A stretch of 38,232 nt of DNA from JAEDES01 sp045649455 (lineage in GTDB: Bacteria > Bacillota_I > Bacilli_A > RF39 > UBA660): assembly GCA_045649455.1 (NCBI GenBank), contig JAZRPV010000053.1:1-38232 (forward strand). Reading direction: 5' to 3'. A program made the translations under genes and the position numbers. Below are positions 8,684 to 15,963 of the stretch, piece by piece; within the stretch, counting starts at the first letter, position 1, and every line of letters begins with the position of its first letter. Under the pieces are notes generated by a model, which was not told the DNA's origin, ran no database searches, and was given only the letters and a program-made list of their open reading frames with translations.

Positions 8684-9490
8684 ATGAAAGAATTAATATC
8701 TAGTATTAATATAATGAAAATAATATTACCAATAGCTTATATAATAATAGCAATTATAGTATATGAAATTTCAAAAAAAATTATATATAAGGTAATAAAA
8801 GTAAATAAAAAGAGTCAACACTATCAAAGAGTTGAAACAGTAAGAGAATTAATTATTAACTTAGTAAAATATGCAATAGTAATAATTGCACTATTAGCAA
8901 TTTTAGCAACATTCGGAGTAAATGTTACTGCATTAATAGCGGGATTAAGTGTAACAACTGCAATTATTGGATTAGCGTTCCAAGATTTAGCAAAAGATTT
9001 AATCGCAGGAGTTTCGATTATTACAGAAGCTCAATATGATGTGGGTGATACCATTCAAGTTGGAACATTTATGGGAGAAGTTGAATCGATAGGTCTAAAA
9101 ACAACAAAAATAAGAGATTATAAAGGTGCTACTAAAATTATTGCTAATAGATATATGGATGACATAATTAACTATAGTCTACATGATTCTTTAGCAATTG
9201 TAGATGTTTCAATAGATTATAGTCAAAAATCAGAAAGAGTAGAAAAGGTATTAAAAGAATTAGCAGAAAGTCTAAATGGAACAATTGCTGATACAACAGG
9301 TGATATTGAAATTCTAGGTATAAATAGTTTAGGAGATTCATCAATAGTATATAGAGTAACAGTTCCGACAAAACCAATGGCTCACTTTGGAGTTCAAAGA
9401 ATTCTAAGAAAAGAAATCAAAGAAGCTCTAGACGATGCCAAAGTAAAAATACCATTTCCACAAATTGAGGTGCATCATGGAAAACAATAA
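8684..9490 (+). CDS. Small-conductance mechanosensitive channel, MscS family
   Basis: This 268-residue membrane protein resembles the short MscS channels of Bacilli (YkuT type). It has an N-terminal membrane helix (about 9-28) and a second hydrophobic region from about 55. The pore-lining helix region ALIAGLSVTTAIIGLAFQDLAKDLIAG is followed by the beta domain with VGDTIQVGTFMGEVESIGLKTTKIRDYKG, the MscS hallmark. The cytoplasmic alpha/beta domain ends IPFPQIEVH as in the family. Such channels release solutes on hypo-osmotic shock. It starts 2 bases after the parB stop with AGAGGT as ribosome site. It overlaps the next gene by 14 bases, so it belongs to the parAB transcript. Confidence 0.92.
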   Translation: MKELISSINIMKIILPIAYIIIAIIVYEISKKIIYKVIKVNKKSQHYQRVETVRELIINLVKYAIVIIALLAILATFGVNVTALIAGLSVTTAIIGLAFQDLAKDLIAGVSIITEAQYDVGDTIQVGTFMGEVESIGLKTTKIRDYKGATKIIANRYMDDIINYSLHDSLAIVDVSIDYSQKSERVEKVLKELAESLNGTIADTTGDIEILGINSLGDSSIVYRVTVPTKPMAHFGVQRILRKEIKEALDDAKVKIPFPQIEVHHGKQ

Positions 9491-9671
9491 TTACGAAGTA
9501 GGTACAAAAGTTATAATGAAAAAACAACACCCTTGTGGTGCTAATGAATGGGAAATAACAAGAATAGGAGCAGATATAAAAATCAAATGCTTAAATTGTA
9601 ATAGAACCATTCTAATACCAAGAATTGATTTTAATAAAAAATTGAAAAAAATCATTTCAGAGGAAGGATAA
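9477..9671 (+). CDS. DUF951 family protein (YyzM-like)
   Basis: The protein has 64 residues from ATG 9477, which follows GAGGTG (9466-9471); an upstream TTG is in frame but lacks support. It contains the DUF951 signature KKQHPCGANEWEITRIGADIKIKC, then CLNCNRTILIPR and a basic C-terminus. The cysteines CxxC plus HPCG suggest a small metal-binding fold; that is inference. The family has no established function. In B. subtilis the homologue yyzM sits in the same origin region before ychF, which supports orthology. It overlaps the mscS end by 14 bases and precedes the AbgT transporter by 5 bases. Confidence 0.9.
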   Translation: MENNNYEVGTKVIMKKQHPCGANEWEITRIGADIKIKCLNCNRTILIPRIDFNKKLKKIISEEG

Positions 9672-9676
9672 AAAGT

Positions 9677-11272
9677 ATGAATGATAAAAGAAAACTAAAG
9701 TTAAAGAAGTTTTATTTTCATCCAATTACAATATTTATCTTTTTAACAATTGTAGTAGTATTATTAAGTGGTATATTATCTGCATTTGAAATGCAAGCTA
9801 CATATAATACAGTAAATGTTAATACTAAAGAATTAGAGCCAACATTGATTGCTGTAGAAAATCTATTTAGTTTTAATGGATTAAAGTTTATTTTAAGTAA
9901 TGCTTTATTAAATTTCTTAAAATTTGCTCCATTAGGATTCTTACTTATATCAATGATTGGTATAGCCGTTGCAGAAGCATCTGGATTAATTGAAGTATTT
10001 TCAAAGAAATACTTATCACAAATACCAAAATATGTATTAACATTCTTGATACTGTTACTTGCAACAACATCATCAATAATTGTTGATATTGGATATGCAT
10101 TACTAATTCCACTAACAGCATTAATTTACTTTATTATTGGTAGAAATCCAATGTTAGGTATAATAACTGCTTTCTGTGGAGTAGCATTCGGTACAGGTGC
10201 AACATTATTTATTGGTACAGCTGAAATATCATTAATGGATTATACAGCAGTAGCAGCAGAATTAATTGATGAAACAAGTCATATAGCATTAAGTTCGAAC
10301 CTTTTCTTTATAATCGCAGCAACATTTATCATCTCAATAATAGGTACAATTATTATTGAAAAGATAATAGCTCCAAAAGTAGGTAAATATAAAAGAGAAG
10401 AAGAACTTGCTAAGACTGAACAATATAGTACAACAGCAATTGTAGAAGAAGAACAAAAGAGAATAGAACAAGATCGAAATGAGAAAAAAGGATTAAGAAC
10501 AGCTTTAATAATAGCGATTATATATGGATTAATAGTAGTATATTCATTAATACCTGGTTTACCTGGTTCTGGATTATTACTAGATATGAAAGAAAAGATT
10601 TATTTAACTCAAATCTTTGGACCAAAAGCATATTTAAAGAATGCATTCCCATATGTAGTATCATTATTCTTTATCTTAACAGGATTAGGATATGGAATTA
10701 GTTCTAAAACAATAAAAAATGATAAGGAATTAATTAAGAAAATAGGAGATATTTTTGCTAAAGTAGGAGCAGTCTTCGTATTAATCTTTGTAGCAGCTCA
10801 ATTTATAGCAATATTCAAAGAAACTAATATTGGAATAGTAATTACTACTTGGCTTGCAAACATACTAAGCTATGTTGATATTAGTGGTATTCCACTAATT
10901 ATTGTAACAATGTTATTAATTGCATTATCAGGTATTTTCTTAACATCAACTGCAAATAAATGGTATTTATTTTCACCAGTTGTTGTTCCGATATTTATGC
11001 AATCAAATATATCTCCACAATTTGCTCAAATAGTAATGAGAGCAGGAGATTCATTAACAAAAGGATTTACTCCTTTAATGGCATCATTTGTACTTTATAT
11101 AGGATTCTTAAATGTATATAATTTACATAAAGAAAAGCCATATACAATTGGAAAATCAATGAAATTAATTACTCCATACTTCTTATATATTTCATTAGCT
11201 TGGATATTAATAGTAGTAGGATGGTACATTTTAGGATTACCAATTGGACCTGGAGTTACACCAAATATTTAA
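9677..11272 (+). CDS. AbgT family transporter
   Basis: This 531-residue, highly hydrophobic protein has about 11-12 membrane segments and a large charged loop (about residues 230-272). Family blocks include GIAVAEASGLIEVF, NPMLGIITAFCGVAFGTGA, the KWYLFSPVVVPIFM segment and QIVMRAGDSLTKGFTPLM, all hallmarks of AbgT. Characterised members import p-aminobenzoyl-glutamate (AbgT) or export sulfonamide-like antimetabolites (MtrF, YdaH). The substrate here cannot be read from sequence. It ends the parA-parB-mscS-DUF951 gene string, with AGAGGAAGGA upstream of its ATG and a terminator right after its stop. It is not a usual member of this origin cluster in Bacillus. Confidence 0.88.
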   Translation: MNDKRKLKLKKFYFHPITIFIFLTIVVVLLSGILSAFEMQATYNTVNVNTKELEPTLIAVENLFSFNGLKFILSNALLNFLKFAPLGFLLISMIGIAVAEASGLIEVFSKKYLSQIPKYVLTFLILLLATTSSIIVDIGYALLIPLTALIYFIIGRNPMLGIITAFCGVAFGTGATLFIGTAEISLMDYTAVAAELIDETSHIALSSNLFFIIAATFIISIIGTIIIEKIIAPKVGKYKREEELAKTEQYSTTAIVEEEQKRIEQDRNEKKGLRTALIIAIIYGLIVVYSLIPGLPGSGLLLDMKEKIYLTQIFGPKAYLKNAFPYVVSLFFILTGLGYGISSKTIKNDKELIKKIGDIFAKVGAVFVLIFVAAQFIAIFKETNIGIVITTWLANILSYVDISGIPLIIVTMLLIALSGIFLTSTANKWYLFSPVVVPIFMQSNISPQFAQIVMRAGDSLTKGFTPLMASFVLYIGFLNVYNLHKEKPYTIGKSMKLITPYFLYISLAWILIVVGWYILGLPIGPGVTPNI

Positions 11273-11292
11273 ACACCTTAGGGTGTTTTTTT
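11271..11292 (+). terminator. Intrinsic terminator after the AbgT gene
   Basis: Stem AAACACC (11271-11277) / GGTGTTT (11282-11288) with loop TTAG is followed by T to 11292. Its first bases are part of the upstream TAA stop (11270-11272). Confidence 0.85.
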
Positions 11293-11293
11293 A

Positions 11294-11322
11294 TTGATAT
11301 AAAAAGAAAAATATAATATAAT
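11294..11322 (+). promoter_or_regulatory. Promoter for ychF
   Basis: TTGATA (11294-11299), 17 bases and TATAAT (11317-11322) form a strong sigma-A promoter, leaving a leader of about 100 bases. Another isolated TATAAT lies at 11402-11407, nearer the gene but without a recognisable -35. Confidence 0.75.
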
Positions 11323-11333
11323 ATGACACGTAA

Positions 11334-11375
11334 TTGAAGAAAACTTTACATAAAGAAAGTATAAATCTTCTTCAA
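11334..11375 (+). other. Inverted repeat in the ychF leader
   Basis: Outer arms TTGAAGAA (11334-11341) / TTCTTCAA (11368-11375) and inner arms ACTTT (11343-11347) / AAAGT (11356-11360) can form a two-part hairpin. It would sit at the very 5' end of the ychF transcript. There is no T run, so it is not a standard terminator. The rest of this 158-bp intergenic stretch is AT-rich sequence without a recognisable gene. Confidence 0.5.
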
Positions 11376-11430
11376 AAGAAAAAGAATAAACTAAATAATG
11401 ATATAATAAAGAAAGAAATGAGGTATAAAT

Positions 11431-12531
11431 ATGAGTTTAACAGCAGGAATAGTAGGACTTCCTAATGTAGGGAAATCAACACTTTTTAATGCAATTACAA
11501 ATCAAAAAATATTAGCAGAAAACTACCCTTTCGCAACAATTGAACCAAACGTAGGAGTAGTTACAGTACCTGATGAAAGAATGAATAAATTAAAAGAAAT
11601 GTATGAACCAAATAAATTTATTCCAACAGCGTATGAATTTACAGATATAGCAGGTCTAGTAAAAGGTGCATCAAAAGGAGAAGGTTTAGGTAATAAATTC
11701 TTATCACACATCAGAGAAGTAGATGCTATTGTAGAAGTAGTAAGATGTTTTGATGATGGGAAAATTATCCATGTAGATGGAACACCAGATCCTATTAGAG
11801 ATATTGAAACAATAAACTTAGAACTAGCAATCGCAGACTTAGACGTGGTAAATAATCGTTTAGAAAGAGTTGCTAAAAAAGCCAGAACAACAAAGAATAA
11901 AGATGATATTATTGAGGTAGAAGCACTAGAAAAAGCAAAACAAGCGCTATTAGAAAATATTCCACTACGTCAAATACAATTTACTGATGAAGAAAGAAAA
12001 CTATTAAAATCATATAGTTTCTTAACAATTAAACCGATTATTTACTTAGCAAATATAAAAGAAAGTGAACTAGGTAATGAAGATAATGACTACGTAAAAC
12101 AAGTAAAAGAATATGCAACAAAAGAAAATGCTAGAGTAGTTAGTTTATGTGCTAAAGTAGAAGAAGAATTAAGTGAACTATCACCTGAAGATAAACAAGA
12201 AATGTTAGAAGGTTTAGGATTAGATGGATCAGGATTAGACAAATTAATCACTGCTACTTATGATATTTTAGGTTTAGCTACTTATTTCACTGTAGGAAAA
12301 GACGAAGTAAGGGCATGGACATTCAAAAAAGGAATGAATGCTAAACAATGTGCAGGAATTATCCATACTGACTTTGAAAAGGGATTCATTAGAGCAGAAG
12401 TTATTTCATACGATGATTTAATTGAATGCGGAAGTGAATTAAAAGTAAAAGAAGCAGGAAAAGCCCGCTTAGAAGGAAAAGATTATCTAATGCAAGACGG
12501 AGATATCTGTCATTTTAGATTTAATGTTTAA
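11431..12531 (+). CDS. ychF: Redox-regulated ATPase YchF (Obg-like GTPase family)
   Basis: YchF is a universal ribosome-associated P-loop NTPase that prefers ATP. The 366-residue protein has P-loop GLPNVGKS (about 8-15), the switch II motif DIAGLVKGASKGEGLGN, and the degenerate specificity motif NIKE (in YLANIKESE) that explains ATP preference. The C-terminal TGS domain includes TYFTVGKDEVRAWTF and ends MQDGDICHFRFNV. All family blocks and the usual length are present. ATGAGGT lies just upstream of ATG 11431. It occupies the B. subtilis yyaF position between the parB cluster and rpsF. Confidence 0.97.
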   Translation: MSLTAGIVGLPNVGKSTLFNAITNQKILAENYPFATIEPNVGVVTVPDERMNKLKEMYEPNKFIPTAYEFTDIAGLVKGASKGEGLGNKFLSHIREVDAIVEVVRCFDDGKIIHVDGTPDPIRDIETINLELAIADLDVVNNRLERVAKKARTTKNKDDIIEVEALEKAKQALLENIPLRQIQFTDEERKLLKSYSFLTIKPIIYLANIKESELGNEDNDYVKQVKEYATKENARVVSLCAKVEEELSELSPEDKQEMLEGLGLDGSGLDKLITATYDILGLATYFTVGKDEVRAWTFKKGMNAKQCAGIIHTDFEKGFIRAEVISYDDLIECGSELKVKEAGKARLEGKDYLMQDGDICHFRFNV

Positions 12532-12532
12532 T

Positions 12533-13306
12533 ATGGAAACGAGAATAAAAATATTTGAAACAAATAAGCAAGATGGTGTTCTATGTAAGAATAAAAAGTT
12601 TTATGATGAACACTTATCAGAAGATGATATAAAGCGAATTTTTAAAGAAACAAGACACGAATTAGGTATAAAAAATGGCTTTAAAGGTGAAAAAATGTTT
12701 CAAGCAAACCAAAAATCACCGGATAAAAGTGATTTATATGAAAATGGTAAATATGTAGTGCTAGATGATACATTTATGCAAAAAGAAGATTTCTGGTATG
12801 AAGATATAAAAACGGATATTCTAATATTAGAAGATAAGTATAAAGGTATAGTAGTAGGTCATCCAATGGCTGATTGTCCTATCTTAATAATCGAAGATAG
12901 AAAAAAAGGTGTAACAGCATTATCTCATTGCGGAGCATCTTACATAGATAGACTTTTACCACAACAAACAGTGGAAGCGTTAATCAAAGAATTTAATTCA
13001 AATCCAGAGGATTTATACGCTTATATTGGAAGTTCTGCAAAAAAAGAAAGTTATGTGTATGAAACATATCCAAAATGGGCAAATAATAAAGAACTTTGGA
13101 AAGATACTATTACTAAAGAAGATGATGGATATCACATTGATTTAGTAACTACAATAACTAAACAATTAGTAAAAATGAATATAAAAAATATAACAATAAG
13201 CCCTATAGATACAATTACAAATGAGGAATATTATTCTCATTATGCCAGTTTTAAAGGAAAAAAGGACAAATTTGGACAAAATTTTGTAGGATTTTTCTAT
13301 AAATAG
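12533..13306 (+). CDS. Divergent laccase-domain (PgeF/YfiH-like) protein
   Basis: This protein of about 257 residues is distantly related to the multicopper-oxidase-fold family (YfiH, YlmD, DUF152), now known as purine nucleoside phosphorylases or peptidoglycan-editing PgeF. The recognisable blocks are GHPMADCPILII (family ADCxP), a changed ALSHCGASYIDR where the family has AHAGWRGT, and a C-terminal YYSHYASFKGKKDKFGQ in place of FFSHRRD...GR. Cys115 and His132 keep two of the three zinc positions; the first, normally a QVH histidine, appears as Asn59 in FQANQ. Function is therefore uncertain. The start at 12533 directly follows the ychF stop (TAATATG); ATG 12524 is also in frame. No clear ribosome site is visible, so it is probably coupled to ychF. 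Confidence 0.7.
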   Translation: METRIKIFETNKQDGVLCKNKKFYDEHLSEDDIKRIFKETRHELGIKNGFKGEKMFQANQKSPDKSDLYENGKYVVLDDTFMQKEDFWYEDIKTDILILEDKYKGIVVGHPMADCPILIIEDRKKGVTALSHCGASYIDRLLPQQTVEALIKEFNSNPEDLYAYIGSSAKKESYVYETYPKWANNKELWKDTITKEDDGYHIDLVTTITKQLVKMNIKNITISPIDTITNEEYYSHYASFKGKKDKFGQNFVGFFYK

Positions 13307-13308
13307 GG

Positions 13309-13337
13309 TGGACAAAGAAAATGAGTTTTGGTATAAT
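13309..13337 (+). promoter_or_regulatory. Promoter for rpsF-ssb-rpsR
   Basis: TGGACA (13309-13314), a 17-base spacer and TATAAT (13332-13337) form the promoter, with TGG before the -10 as an extension. It starts three bases after the upstream stop codon. Confidence 0.85.
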
Positions 13338-13343
13338 ACGTTT

Positions 13344-13407
13344 CGAGTATTTAATATACTCCTTGCTACATTTTGTAGCCGATTAGACCAAAAGGAGGTG
13401 CACAAGA
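13344..13407 (+). ncRNA. Probable S6:S18 ribosomal protein leader (rpsF autoregulation)
   Basis: The leader holds a hairpin GAGTAT/ATACTC (13345-13350 / 13356-13361) and then GCTACA/TGTAGC with a TTT loop (13365-13370 / 13374-13379). The second hairpin is followed at once by CCGA (CCG at 13379-13381). CTCCTT (13359-13364) can instead pair with AAGGAG (13392-13397), the rpsF Shine-Dalgarno, enclosing the GCTACA hairpin. A stem with an unpaired CCG next to a second stem is the known S6:S18-binding motif, which mimics 16S rRNA. Here it would control access to the ribosome site. Pairing was read by eye, not folded. Confidence 0.65.
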
Positions 13408-13695
13408 ATGAACAAATATGAAATTATGTTTATCGTTAGACCTGATATGGAAGAAGCTGAAATCAAAAAAACAGCTGAAGAAATGAAAAAGGTTTTAACA
13501 GACGGAAAAGCTAACATGTTAGAAGAAAAAGCTATGGGACAAAGAGAATTAGCTTACGAAATTAACAAATTTACAACAGGATATTATTTCTTATATGTAG
13601 TTGAAGCTAATGCTGAAACTGTTAAGGAATTCGATCGTATTGTTAGAATTAATGAAAGTTTACTTCGTCACTTAATCGTTAAAGTAGAAGACTAA
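13408..13695 (+). CDS. rpsF: 30S ribosomal protein bS6
   Basis: bS6 binds 16S rRNA together with bS18 in the platform of the 30S subunit. The 95-residue protein has the S6 fold motifs MNKYEIMFIVRPDMEE, GQRELAYEINKFTTGYYFLY and RIVRINESLLRHLIVKVE, and is full length. AAAGGAGGTG precedes ATG 13408 and is the strongest ribosome site in the neighbourhood. It is first in the conserved rpsF-ssb-rpsR operon, behind a leader that probably mediates feedback by S6:S18. Confidence 0.98.
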   Translation: MNKYEIMFIVRPDMEEAEIKKTAEEMKKVLTDGKANMLEEKAMGQRELAYEINKFTTGYYFLYVVEANAETVKEFDRIVRINESLLRHLIVKVED

Positions 13696-13718
13696 GAAAG
13701 AAATTAAGAGGTAATATT

Positions 13719-14204
13719 ATGAATAAAGTAGTTTTAATAGGAAGATTAACAAGAGATCCTGAATTAAGATATACAGGTAGTAATCTACCAGTAGCAACAT
13801 TCGCTATAGCTGTAAATAGACCTTTTTCTAACCAAGCTGGTGAAAGAGAAGCTGACTTCATAAATATCGTAGTATGGAGAAAACAAGCTGAAAATTGTAA
13901 AAACTATCTTACCCAAGGTAGCCAAGTTGCAATTGAAGGACGTCTTCAAACAAGAAGTTATGATGATCAAAATGGTCAAAAGAGATATATAACTGAAGTT
14001 GTAGCTGATAACGTTGAATTTTTAGGATCAAGAAATTCCTCAACTAATTCTAATAATATGAGTGCTCCTGCATCAAAGAGTGCAGAGCTAACACCTTATG
14101 ATTTTGGAGGAACTCCAGAACCAAAAGGAACAGACATAGATAGTAATCCATATGCTGACTTCGGTGCTAGTATCGAAATTAGCGATGATGAATTACCATT
14201 CTAA
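13719..14204 (+). CDS. ssb: Single-stranded DNA-binding protein
   Basis: SSB coats single-stranded DNA in replication and repair and recruits partners through its tail. The 161-residue protein has an N-terminal OB fold (1-110) with MNKVVLIGRLTRDPELRYT, FINIVVWRKQAENC and VAIEGRLQTRSYDDQNGQKRY. A low-complexity Ser/Asn linker follows, then the acidic tip DDELPF, the standard protein-interaction tail. It lies between rpsF and rpsR with short gaps and its own AGAGGTAA ribosome site. Confidence 0.98.
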   Translation: MNKVVLIGRLTRDPELRYTGSNLPVATFAIAVNRPFSNQAGEREADFINIVVWRKQAENCKNYLTQGSQVAIEGRLQTRSYDDQNGQKRYITEVVADNVEFLGSRNSSTNSNNMSAPASKSAELTPYDFGGTPEPKGTDIDSNPYADFGASIEISDDELPF

Positions 14205-14218
14205 GAAGGAGGATTAAA

Positions 14219-14434
14219 ATGGCAGAATTCAATCGTAGAAAAAAGAAAATATGTATGATGTGTGCTGGAAAAACTGTTGATTACAAAGATCCAGAAACAT
14301 TAAGAAGATATACAAATGAAAAAGGTAAAATCGTACCTAGACGTGTAACAGGTAACTGTGCATTACACCAAAGATATATTTCTAAACAAGTTAAAAGAGC
14401 ACGTGCTATCGCATTAATGCCTTATACAAGATAA
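14219..14434 (+). CDS. rpsR: 30S ribosomal protein bS18, zinc-ligand (C+) form
   Basis: bS18 is the rRNA-binding partner of bS6. The 71-residue protein has NRRKKKICMMC at the start, DYKDPETLRRY, the RRVTGN loop and the basic C-terminal helix KRARAIALMPY. Cys12, Cys15, Cys47 and His50 are all present, making a zinc-type C+ paralogue like those of Clostridia. Bacillus S18 usually lacks these cysteines. AGAAGGAGG lies upstream of its ATG. A terminator ends the rpsF operon right after it. Confidence 0.97.
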   Translation: MAEFNRRKKKICMMCAGKTVDYKDPETLRRYTNEKGKIVPRRVTGNCALHQRYISKQVKRARAIALMPYTR

Positions 14435-14437
14435 TAA

Positions 14438-14469
14438 AAGTATACCAATTATGGTATGCTTTTTATTTT
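14438..14469 (+). terminator. Intrinsic terminator after rpsR
   Basis: A 10-bp stem AAGTATACCA (14438-14447) / TGGTATGCTT (14452-14461) with one G-T pair and loop ATTA is followed by TTTTATTTT. Confidence 0.85.
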
Positions 14470-14495
14470 ACAAAAAAGGCAAATTATTATATAAT
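14467..14495 (+). promoter_or_regulatory. Promoter for the DHH-rplI-dnaB operon
   Basis: TTTACA (14467-14472), 17 bases and TATAAT (14490-14495) make a near-consensus promoter. Its -35 overlaps the T-rich end of the rpsR terminator. Confidence 0.8.
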
Positions 14496-14522
14496 AAAAT
14501 TGATATCGAATAGGAGGTAACT

Positions 14523-15509
14523 ATGAGTATAATTGAAAATAAAAGAACCTTAAATAAGACTATAAATAGAGCAAAAAACATCTTCTTAATGGCTCATAAA
14601 AACTTAGATTTAGATGCATTAGGAAGTTCCATTGGAATGTATATGATTTTGCAACAAAAAAAGAAAAATTGTTACCTTATAATTGATGATCAAGTTCATG
14701 AACTAGGAGTACAAAAAGTTCTAAGAGAATTAGAAGGATGTATTAAAATAATAAGAAGTGAAGATATAGATAAATATCTACATAAAAGAGATAATAAAAA
14801 CTTATTAATTATCCTTGATACAAATAAAGCATCTCTAGTTCAATCTAAAGAAGTTATATCAAAAATTAACAAGAAACTTGTTATAGATCACCATGATTTA
14901 AGTAAAGAATCACTAAAAGATGTAATAATGATTAATGATACTGAATCATCTAGTACTTGTGAAATGATAACAGATTTAGTAGAATATTATGACATAGATG
15001 TTGATCCTTATTATGCGACAATCCTTTTAGCTGGTATTGTATTAGATACAAGCAACTTTATGCTAAAAACAAAAGCAGAAACATATTATGCAGCTTACTA
15101 TTTATCTAGTTTAGGTGCCAGTGCTAAAAAAGTACAATATTTATTAAAACAAGACATTGAGGATTATACTGAAAGACAAAAATTAATGTCAGATATTGAA
15201 ACAATCGATAGCAGAATTGCTTTTACAAAAGCAACACCATATACAATCTATCGTAAAGAAGATTTAGCAAGAACAGCGGATACACTATTGTTCTTCAATA
15301 ATATTGAAGCATCATTTGTAGTTGGAAAGATTGGAAAAGACACGATTGGAGTAAGTGCTAGAAGTTTAGGAAATTATGACATTAGTAAAATAATGACAAA
15401 ATTAGGTGGAGGAGGTACTCCACAACAAGGAGCCGCAAAGTTCGAAAAAACAACAATTAGTAAAGTAGAACAAGATGTTAAAAAAATAATTAAAGAAATG
15501 GGTGAATAA
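14523..15509 (+). CDS. Soluble DHH-DHHA1 phosphodiesterase, GdpP C-terminal half
   Basis: Position (before rplI-dnaB) and sequence match the catalytic half of GdpP/YybT, the c-di-AMP phosphodiesterase. The two membrane helices, PAS and degenerate GGDEF domains are all missing: 328 residues against about 650. AGGAGG before ATG 14523 shows the short start is real. Probable metal ligands are kept: His25/Asp29/Asp31 (AHKNLDLDALG), Asp99, DHH 122-124 and Asp175 (IVLDTSNF). Two positions differ from GdpP. DTH reads DTN (Asn101), and the DHHA1 GGGGH reads GGGGT (Thr299). It could still hydrolyse c-di-AMP or prefer a product such as pApA. rplI starts immediately after it. Confidence 0.85.
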   Translation: MSIIENKRTLNKTINRAKNIFLMAHKNLDLDALGSSIGMYMILQQKKKNCYLIIDDQVHELGVQKVLRELEGCIKIIRSEDIDKYLHKRDNKNLLIILDTNKASLVQSKEVISKINKKLVIDHHDLSKESLKDVIMINDTESSSTCEMITDLVEYYDIDVDPYYATILLAGIVLDTSNFMLKTKAETYYAAYYLSSLGASAKKVQYLLKQDIEDYTERQKLMSDIETIDSRIAFTKATPYTIYRKEDLARTADTLLFFNNIEASFVVGKIGKDTIGVSARSLGNYDISKIMTKLGGGGTPQQGAAKFEKTTISKVEQDVKKIIKEMGE

Positions 15510-15510
15510 A

Positions 15511-15951
15511 ATGGAAGTAATTTTTATTAAAGATTTAAAAAATCAAGGTAAAAAGGGACAAATCAAGAATGTAAAAGATGGGTATGCAGAAAACTTCCTA
15601 ATAAAAAATGGTTATGCAGTAATCAAAAATAAAGAAAACCTAGCTAAGTTAGAAAGAGAAAAATCTAATAAAGCAAAAGAAGATGCTGCAGCAAAACAAC
15701 AAGCTACTGAATTAAAAAAAGAATTAGATAAAGTAGTTTTAGAATTCAAAGTTAAAACTGGAGAAGGAGACAAAGTCTTCGGAAGTATCAGTGTTAAACA
15801 AATAAAAGATGAATTATTAAAGAAAAATTATAAAATAGAGAAGAGTCAAATAGAAATAGTTTCTCAAATTGCTTCTCTAGGATTCCACAATGTAAATATT
15901 AATTTATATCCAGGAATCACAGCAGTAATTAAAGTACACGTAATAAAGTAG
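15511..15951 (+). CDS. rplI: 50S ribosomal protein bL9
   Basis: bL9 binds 23S rRNA near the L1 stalk and supports translational fidelity. The ATG at 15511 gives 146 residues starting MEVIFIKDLKNQGKKGQI, the family start, with GGGTGA upstream; an in-frame GTG at 15502 is less likely. The N-terminal domain contains KDGYAENFLIKNGYA. A long lysine/alanine-rich helix (about 50-75) follows, then the C-terminal domain with KVFGSISVKQI. The length is normal. It begins one base after the DHH gene's stop and is followed by dnaB, as in Bacillus. Confidence 0.97.
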   Translation: MEVIFIKDLKNQGKKGQIKNVKDGYAENFLIKNGYAVIKNKENLAKLEREKSNKAKEDAAAKQQATELKKELDKVVLEFKVKTGEGDKVFGSISVKQIKDELLKKNYKIEKSQIEIVSQIASLGFHNVNINLYPGITAVIKVHVIK

Positions 15952-15963
15952 AGGTGAAGATGT

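Noticed and set aside
12310..12312. Possible arginine-codon reassignment (AGG to Met, as reported in some uncultured Bacilli)
   Set aside because: AGG encodes the conserved Arg of YchF (EVRAW), and CGA encodes conserved Arg in DnaB (KRPLM) and SpoIIR. CGG occurs once at a variable site, so there is no sign of change.
12696..12711. parS-like 16-mer TGTTTCAAGCAAACCA
   Set aside because: It matches the Bacillus parS consensus in only 12 of 16 bases, lacks the central CACGTG and lies in coding sequence. No better parS site was seen.
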